A stretch of 64,000 bases of DNA. Source: Mixta tenebrionis. GTDB lineage: Bacteria; Pseudomonadota; Gammaproteobacteria; Enterobacterales; Enterobacteriaceae. Location: the NCBI RefSeq assembly GCF_006517625.1, contig NZ_VHQI01000010.1, positions 1-64,000 on the forward strand, in the 5' to 3' direction. Under the pieces are notes generated by a model. It ran no database searches, was not told the origin of the DNA, and worked only from the letters and a program-made list of their open reading frames with translations. The position numbers were made by a program, and so were the translations under genes. Shown in pieces: positions 58,130 to 64,000 of this stretch (position 1 is its first letter; each line of letters opens with the position of its first letter).

Positions 58130-59137
58130 ATGCGTAAACCATTAATCGTATTAATTATTGTTGTACTGGTGGTGCTCTACGCGTCATTGTTCGTGGTGCA
58201 GGAAGGCGAACGCGGTATCGTACTGCGTTTCGGCAAAGTGTTGCGTGACGATGAGAACAAGCCGCTGGTGTTCGCGCCGGGCCTGCATTTCAAGATTCCG
58301 TTCCTGGAGTCGGTGAAAACGCTGGACGCGCGTATTCAGACTATGGATAACCAGGCCGATCGCTTTGTTACCAAAGAGAAAAAGGATCTGATCGTCGATT
58401 CCTATATCAAATGGCGCATCAGCGATTTCAGCCGCTACTATCTGGCGACCGGCGGCGGTGATATTTCACAGGCGGAAGTGCTGCTGAAACGTAAGTTCAG
58501 CGACCGTCTGCGTTCTGAAATGGGCCGCCTCGACGTTAAAGATATCGTGACCGATTCACGCGGGCGCCTGACTACCGACGTGCGCGATGCGCTGAATACC
58601 GGCAGCGCCGGACGTGATGATGAAGTGCAGACGCCGGCGGCGGATGACGCTATCGCTCACGCGGCGGCGCGCGTTGAACGCGAAACGAAGAGCAACGAGC
58701 CATCGATCAATCCAAACAGTATGGCGGCGTTGGGTATTGAAGTGGTCGATGTGCGTATCAAGCAGATCAACCTGCCGACCGAAGTGTCTGACGCTATCTA
58801 TAACCGTATGCGCGCCGAGCGTGAAGCGGTAGCGCGTAGCCAGCGCTCACAGGGTCAGGAAGAGGCGGAAAAACTGCGCGCCCAGGCGGATTATCAGGTA
58901 ACGCGTACGCTGGCGGAAGCTCAGCGCACGGCGCTGATCACCCGTGGTGAAGGCGATGCCGAAGCCGCTAAGCTGTTTGCCAACGCCTTCAGTCAGGATC
59001 CGGGCTTCTATGCCTTTATCCGCAGCCTGCGCGCTTATGAAAACAGCTTCGATGACGATCAAAACGTGATGGTGCTGAGCCCGGACAGCGACTTCTTCCG
59101 CTATATGAAATCGCCTTCCGGCGCTGCAACGCGCTAA
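58130..59137 (+). CDS. hflC: FtsH regulator HflC
   Basis: Partner of HflK in the membrane complex with FtsH. The 335-aa protein has an N-terminal signal-anchor helix (PLIVLIIVVLVVLYASLFVV) and a band-7 domain (GERGIVLRFGKVL). The C terminus carries DPGFYAFIRSLRAYENSF and VLSPDSDFFRYM as in E. coli. It ends the superoperon; an intrinsic terminator follows. Confidence 0.97.
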   Translation: MRKPLIVLIIVVLVVLYASLFVVQEGERGIVLRFGKVLRDDENKPLVFAPGLHFKIPFLESVKTLDARIQTMDNQADRFVTKEKKDLIVDSYIKWRISDFSRYYLATGGGDISQAEVLLKRKFSDRLRSEMGRLDVKDIVTDSRGRLTTDVRDALNTGSAGRDDEVQTPAADDAIAHAAARVERETKSNEPSINPNSMAALGIEVVDVRIKQINLPTEVSDAIYNRMRAEREAVARSQRSQGQEEAEKLRAQADYQVTRTLAEAQRTALITRGEGDAEAAKLFANAFSQDPGFYAFIRSLRAYENSFDDDQNVMVLSPDSDFFRYMKSPSGAATR

Positions 59138-59164
59138 CGGATAGAGTACGGATAGAGTGCTGAC

Positions 59165-59194
59165 AGAGCCGACATTGCGTCGGCTCTTTTTTTA
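59165..59194 (+). terminator. Terminator of the hfq-hflXKC superoperon
   Basis: AGAGCCGAC and GTCGGCTCT form a perfect 9-bp stem with a 5-nt loop, followed by TTTTTTT. Confidence 0.95.
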
Positions 59195-59401
59195 TCTCGC
59201 CGTTTTCGCCGTGCCTTTTCCGTTGCCGCCCGGCTTGTTTTCTGTCGCCGCCCGACGCGGTTTTTGTCCTGCCGGCGGCTGCCGACGCGCCCTGAATGAT
59301 TTGCTCACGCTTTTTACCCTCGCTTCCTGCGTCGCCATATTTACGGCGTATCTGTCAGTGTGCATAATCGCTCGCTTCTTCCCGTTGACGATTAAAAAAC
59401 A

Positions 59402-59602
59402 ATGAAAGCAACAATCTGGATGGCGCTGGCGTTAGTGTTGGTATTAGAAGGGCTGGGTCCGATGCTGTGGCCGCGTCTCTGGCGGCGCATGATCGCTACG
59501 CTGACGCAGCTGCCCGATCGTCTGCTACAGCGTTTTGGCGGCGGTCTGGTAGTGGCCGGCGCGGTGATTTACTACATGTTGAGTGTGCACGGCGGCAGCT
59601 AA
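59402..59602 (+). CDS. yjeT: DUF2065 membrane protein YjeT
   Basis: A 66-aa protein with two transmembrane helices matching E. coli YjeT (MxxTIWLALALVLVLEGLGPML; RRFGGGLVVAGVV). Function is unknown. It lies between hflC and purA as in E. coli. The 200 bp before it hold nothing else that I can support. Confidence 0.93.
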   Translation: MKATIWMALALVLVLEGLGPMLWPRLWRRMIATLTQLPDRLLQRFGGGLVVAGAVIYYMLSVHGGS

Positions 59603-59736
59603 GCCTATATCCAGGCGGCGTCAGCAAAAAGGGAAAACCGGGCAACGGCATAGCCTAAATCTCGATCAAAAAAGTGCGCAATCGTATGCCAAAAGTGCTG
59701 AAAGTGAGAAATCATGGTGGTAGAATCCATTTTTAA

Positions 59737-61056
<1,320 letters not shown>

Positions 61057-61064
61057 TTGCGTGC

Positions 61065-61094
61065 AAGGCCGGACAATGTCCGGCCTTTGTCTTG
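61065..61094 (+). terminator. Terminator of purA
   Basis: AAGGCCGGAC and GTCCGGCCTT form a 10-bp stem with a 3-nt loop, followed by TTGTCTT. Confidence 0.85.
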
Positions 61095-61261
61095 TGCCTG
61101 ACAGCTGGCGCTCCGCTTTTTTCCCCCGCCTATTTCGCTTATCGCTTTTCCTGCATCCGGCTGGTTTAAAAAAATGCCCTAAATTAACGGGCTGGTTTAT
61201 CATCATTAGACAATAATTATGCTAAGCGGATGAAATTCACCAGAAATTCACTGAGGTTACT

Positions 61262-61708
61262 GTGCAGCTGACGAGTTTTACCGATTTTGGCCTGCGGGCC
61301 CTGATTTATATGGCCTCGTTACCGGCCGGACAGATGACTAATATTACTCAGGTTACCGAATCTTATGGCATATCACGCCATCATATGGTCAAAATTATCA
61401 ATCAGTTAAGTCGTCTGGGCTATGTCGCAGCGGTACGGGGTAAAAACGGCGGCATCCGCCTTGGCAAGCCCGCCTCGGAAATTATCGTCGGCCAGGTAGT
61501 ACGGGAAATGGAGCCGCTGCATCTGGTGAATTGCGACATCTGCGCGATTACGCCCGCCTGCCGCCTGCGCCTGGCGCTGAATGCGGCGACCGAGCAGTTC
61601 CTGCGCGAGCTGGATAATTATACGTTGGCCGATCTGGTGAAGGATAACCATCCGCTTTATAAAATTTTGCTGCCGGAGCCTGGAACACCCACGCCGACCG
61701 GCTGCTGA
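61262..61708 (+). CDS. nsrR: Nitric-oxide-sensing repressor NsrR
   Basis: An Rrf2-family repressor with an iron-sulfur cluster that NO destroys, releasing genes such as hmp. The 148-aa protein has the winged helix ([20 protein letters not shown]) and the three cluster cysteines in [11 protein letters not shown]. The start is GTG, as in E. coli. rnr follows after 16 nt on the same strand, so NO may affect rnr expression (inference). Confidence 0.97.
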   Translation: MQLTSFTDFGLRALIYMASLPAGQMTNITQVTESYGISRHHMVKIINQLSRLGYVAAVRGKNGGIRLGKPASEIIVGQVVREMEPLHLVNCDICAITPACRLRLALNAATEQFLRELDNYTLADLVKDNHPLYKILLPEPGTPTPTGC

Positions 61709-61724
61709 CAACGGAGGAACCGCT

Positions 61725-64000
61725 ATGTCAAAAGATCCTTTTCAGGAAAGAGAAGCTGAAAAATATGAGAACCCTATTCCAAGCCGCGAGTTTATTCTCG
61801 CCCATTTAGAAAAACGTGAAAAACCGGCCAGCCGTGAAGAGCTGGCGGCAGAAATGAATATTGCAGGCGATGAGCAGCAGGAGGCGCTGCGCCGTCGTCT
61901 GCGCGCCATGGAGCGTGACGGACAGCTGGTATTCACGCGCCGTCAGTGCTATGTCCTGCCTGAACGTCTCGATCTGCTGCGCGGTAAAGTGATGGGGCAC
62001 CGTGACGGCTACGGTTTCCTGCGCGTCGAAGGCCAAAAAGACGATCTCTATCTCTCCGCCGAACAGATGAAATTCTGTATGCACGGCGACGTCATTCTCG
62101 CCCAGCCGCTGGGCGCCGATCGCAAAGGGCGCCGCGAGGCGCGCGTTGTGCGCGTGCTGGAGCCGCGCAACAGCCAGATCGTCGGACGCTATTTTACCGA
62201 AGCCGGCGTTGGCTTTGTGGTGCCGGACGACAGCCGCCTGAGCTTTGATATCCTGATCCCGCCGGAAGAGATCATGAACGCCCGTATGGGCTTTGTGGTT
62301 GTGGTGGAGCTGGTGCAGCGCCCGACGCGCCGTACCAAAGCCATCGGCAAAATTATCGAAGTGCTGGGCGATAACATGGGCACCGGCCTGGCGGTTGATA
62401 TGGCGCTGCGCACCCATGAAATTCCGCATGAATGGCCCGCGGAAGTAGAAGCACAGGTCGCTACGCTGCGCGAAGAGGTGCCGGAAGAGGCGAAACAGGG
62501 CCGCGTCGATCTGCGTCAGCTGCCGCTGATGACTATTGACGGCGAAGACGCGCGTGATTTCGATGACGCCGTTTATTGTGAGAAAAAGCGCGGCGGCGGC
62601 TGGCGCCTGTGGGTGGCCATCGCGGACGTCAGTTATTATGTGCGTCCCGGCACGCCGCTGGATAATGAAGCGCATAATCGCGGCACCTCGGTCTATTTCC
62701 CGTCGCAGGTCGTGCCGATGCTGCCGGAAGTGCTCTCTAACGGGCTCTGCTCGCTTAACCCGCAGGTGGATCGCCTGTGTATGGTATGCGAAATGACCGT
62801 CTCCGCCAGCGGCAAGCTGACCGGCTATAAGCACTATGAAGCGGTGATGAACTCCCATGCGCGTCTGACCTATACCAAGGTGTGGTCAATCCTGCAGGGC
62901 AATCCTGAGCTGCGCGAGCAGTATGCGCCGCTGGTGAAGCATATCGAAGAGCTGCACCGCATGTATCAGGTGCTGGAAAAAGCGCGCGAGCAGCGCGGCG
63001 GCATTTCGTTTGAAACGGAAGAGGCGAAGTTTATTTTTAACGCCGAGCGCCGTATTGAGCGCGTAGAGCGTACCGTACGCAACGATGCGCACAAGCTGAT
63101 TGAAGAGTGCATGATCCTGGCGAATATCGCTTCGGCGCGCTTTGTTGAGAAGCACCAGGAGCCGGCGCTGTTCCGCGATCACGATCGCCCCAGCGACGAC
63201 AGCATCAAAAGCTTTCGCTCCGTGCTGGCGGAGCTGGGCCTCTCGCTGCCGGGCGGCAGCAAGCCGCAGCCGCTGGATTATGCCGAGCTGCTGGAAACCA
63301 TCGCCGATCGTCCCGATCAGGAAATGCTGCAAACCATGCTGCTGCGTTCGATGAAGCAGGCGGTTTACGATCCGGAAAACCGTGGCCACTTTGGCCTGGC
63401 GCTTTCTTCTTACGCGCACTTTACCTCGCCGATCCGCCGCTATCCTGATCTGCTGCTGCACCGCGCCATCAAATATCTGATCGCTCAGCAGCAGGGCAAG
63501 CTGGAAGGCAACAGCACGCCGACCGGCGGCTTCCACTACGATATGCAGCAGATGCTGCAGCTGGGCCTGCACTGTTCGATGACCGAGCGCCGCGCCGACG
63601 AGGCTACGCGTGACGTGGCGGACTGGCTGAAGTGCGACTTTATGCAGGATCAGGTAGGCAACACCTTTACCGGGGTAATCGCCAGCGTTACCGGCTTCGG
63701 TTTCTTTGTGCGCCTGAACGATCTGTTTATCGACGGGCTGGTGCATGTCTCCACGCTGGATAACGACTACTACCGCTTTGACGCCGTAGGCCAGCGCCTG
63801 ATTGGTGAATCGGGCGGACGCACCTATCGCCTGGGCGACACCGTTGAAGTTCGGGTGGAAGCGGTGCATATGGATGAGCGTAAGATCGATTTCGCGCTGA
63901 TATCCAGCCAGCGCCGTCCACGCGGCGAAGGTAAAACGGAGCGCGAGAAAGCGAAGAAAGGCGGCGCCGGAGCGCACAACAAGCGCCGTCGCGAGATGCG
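61725..64000 (+). CDS. rnr: Ribonuclease R (3' end outside window)
   Basis: RNase R is a processive 3'-5' exoribonuclease that degrades structured RNA, tmRNA-tagged mRNA and rRNA. At least 758 codons are open to the window edge; E. coli RNase R is 813 aa, so only the lysine-rich tail is missing. Domains: N-terminal winged helix, cold-shock domains ([13 protein letters not shown]), RNB catalytic domain with [15 protein letters not shown], which holds the metal-binding aspartates, and C-terminal S1 ([19 protein letters not shown]). GGAGG lies 8 nt before the ATG. It forms a unit with nsrR. Confidence 0.97.
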   Translation, partial: MSKDPFQEREAEKYENPIPSREFILAHLEKREKPASREELAAEMNIAGDEQQEALRRRLRAMERDGQLVFTRRQCYVLPERLDLLRGKVMGHRDGYGFLRVEGQKDDLYLSAEQMKFCMHGDVILAQPLGADRKGRREARVVRVLEPRNSQIVGRYFTEAGVGFVVPDDSRLSFDILIPPEEIMNARMGFVVVVELVQRPTRRTKAIGKIIEVLGDNMGTGLAVDMALRTHEIPHEWPAEVEAQVATLREEVPEEAKQGRVDLRQLPLMTIDGEDARDFDDAVYCEKKRGGGWRLWVAIADVSYYVRPGTPLDNEAHNRGTSVYFPSQVVPMLPEVLSNGLCSLNPQVDRLCMVCEMTVSASGKLTGYKHYEAVMNSHARLTYTKVWSILQGNPELREQYAPLVKHIEELHRMYQVLEKAREQRGGISFETEEAKFIFNAERRIERVERTVRNDAHKLIEECMILANIASARFVEKHQEPALFRDHDRPSDDSIKSFRSVLAELGLSLPGGSKPQPLDYAELLETIADRPDQEMLQTMLLRSMKQAVYDPENRGHFGLALSSYAHFTSPIRRYPDLLLHRAIKYLIAQQQGKLEGNSTPTGGFHYDMQQMLQLGLHCSMTERRADEATRDVADWLKCDFMQDQVGNTFTGVIASVTGFGFFVRLNDLFIDGLVHVSTLDNDYYRFDAVGQRLIGESGGRTYRLGDTVEVRVEAVHMDERKIDFALISSQRRPRGEGKTEREKAKKGGAGAHNKRRREM

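Noticed and set aside
59157-59405. Open frame of 82 codons between hflC and yjeT
   Set aside because: It starts inside the hflC terminator hairpin and overlaps the yjeT start; no Shine-Dalgarno or homology recognised.

Overview
The window is 64 kb of chromosome from a member of the Enterobacterales. Gene content and order match the E. coli 93-95 min region almost gene for gene: pheU-yjdC-dsbD-cutA-dcuA-aspA-fxsA-groSL-yjeI-epmB-efp-ecnAB-blc-frdDCBA-epmA-mscM-psd-rsgA-orn-tRNA-Gly-queG-nnr-tsaE-amiB-mutL-miaA-hfq-hflXKC-yjeT-purA-nsrR-rnr. The GC-rich codon usage and the accessory genes suggest Erwiniaceae (a Mixta/Pantoea/Erwinia-like genus). That placement is inference; the synteny is seen directly.

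The core genes cover disulfide-bond and metal handling (dsbD, cutA), anaerobic C4-dicarboxylate metabolism (dcuA, aspA, and frdABCD further on), the chaperonin operon with its heat-shock promoter, the EF-P modification set (epmA, epmB, efp), mechanosensing and phospholipid synthesis (mscM-psd), ribosome assembly and RNA turnover (rsgA, orn, rnr), and the nnr-tsaE-amiB-mutL-miaA-hfq-hflX-hflK-hflC superoperon.

Five accessory blocks break the E. coli order. (1) 9.2-16.9 kb, between groL and yjeI: a divergent regulon with a LacI-type repressor and ROK kinase on one side and an FAD oxidoreductase, permease, HyuA-type hydantoinase and small HExxH protein on the other, with near-identical palindromes between. 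(2) 17.5-25.9 kb: an orphan fimbrial usher lacking its C-terminal domains, a DUF1090 protein, an EvgS/EvgA-type phosphorelay, and a heavily decayed gene. (3) 28.7-30.2 kb, at the E. coli ampC/sugE position: a lone flagellin with a near-consensus sigma-28 promoter and an unusual central domain. (4) 41-41.7 kb: the tRNA-Gly(GCC) array, with seven copies on a 103-bp period. (5) 42.1-46.4 kb: a GrdE/GrdB-type reductase pair next to a BCCT transporter. The GrdB-like gene is read through an in-frame UGA (selenocysteine) followed by a SECIS-like hairpin.

The stretch just downstream of queG holds three DnaA boxes around an IHF consensus, at the place where E. coli carries datA, the DnaA-ATP hydrolysis locus. 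The selenoprotein reductase cluster is the strongest candidate for an under-described system. The hydantoinase/HExxH regulon and the sigma-28-driven orphan flagellin are next.
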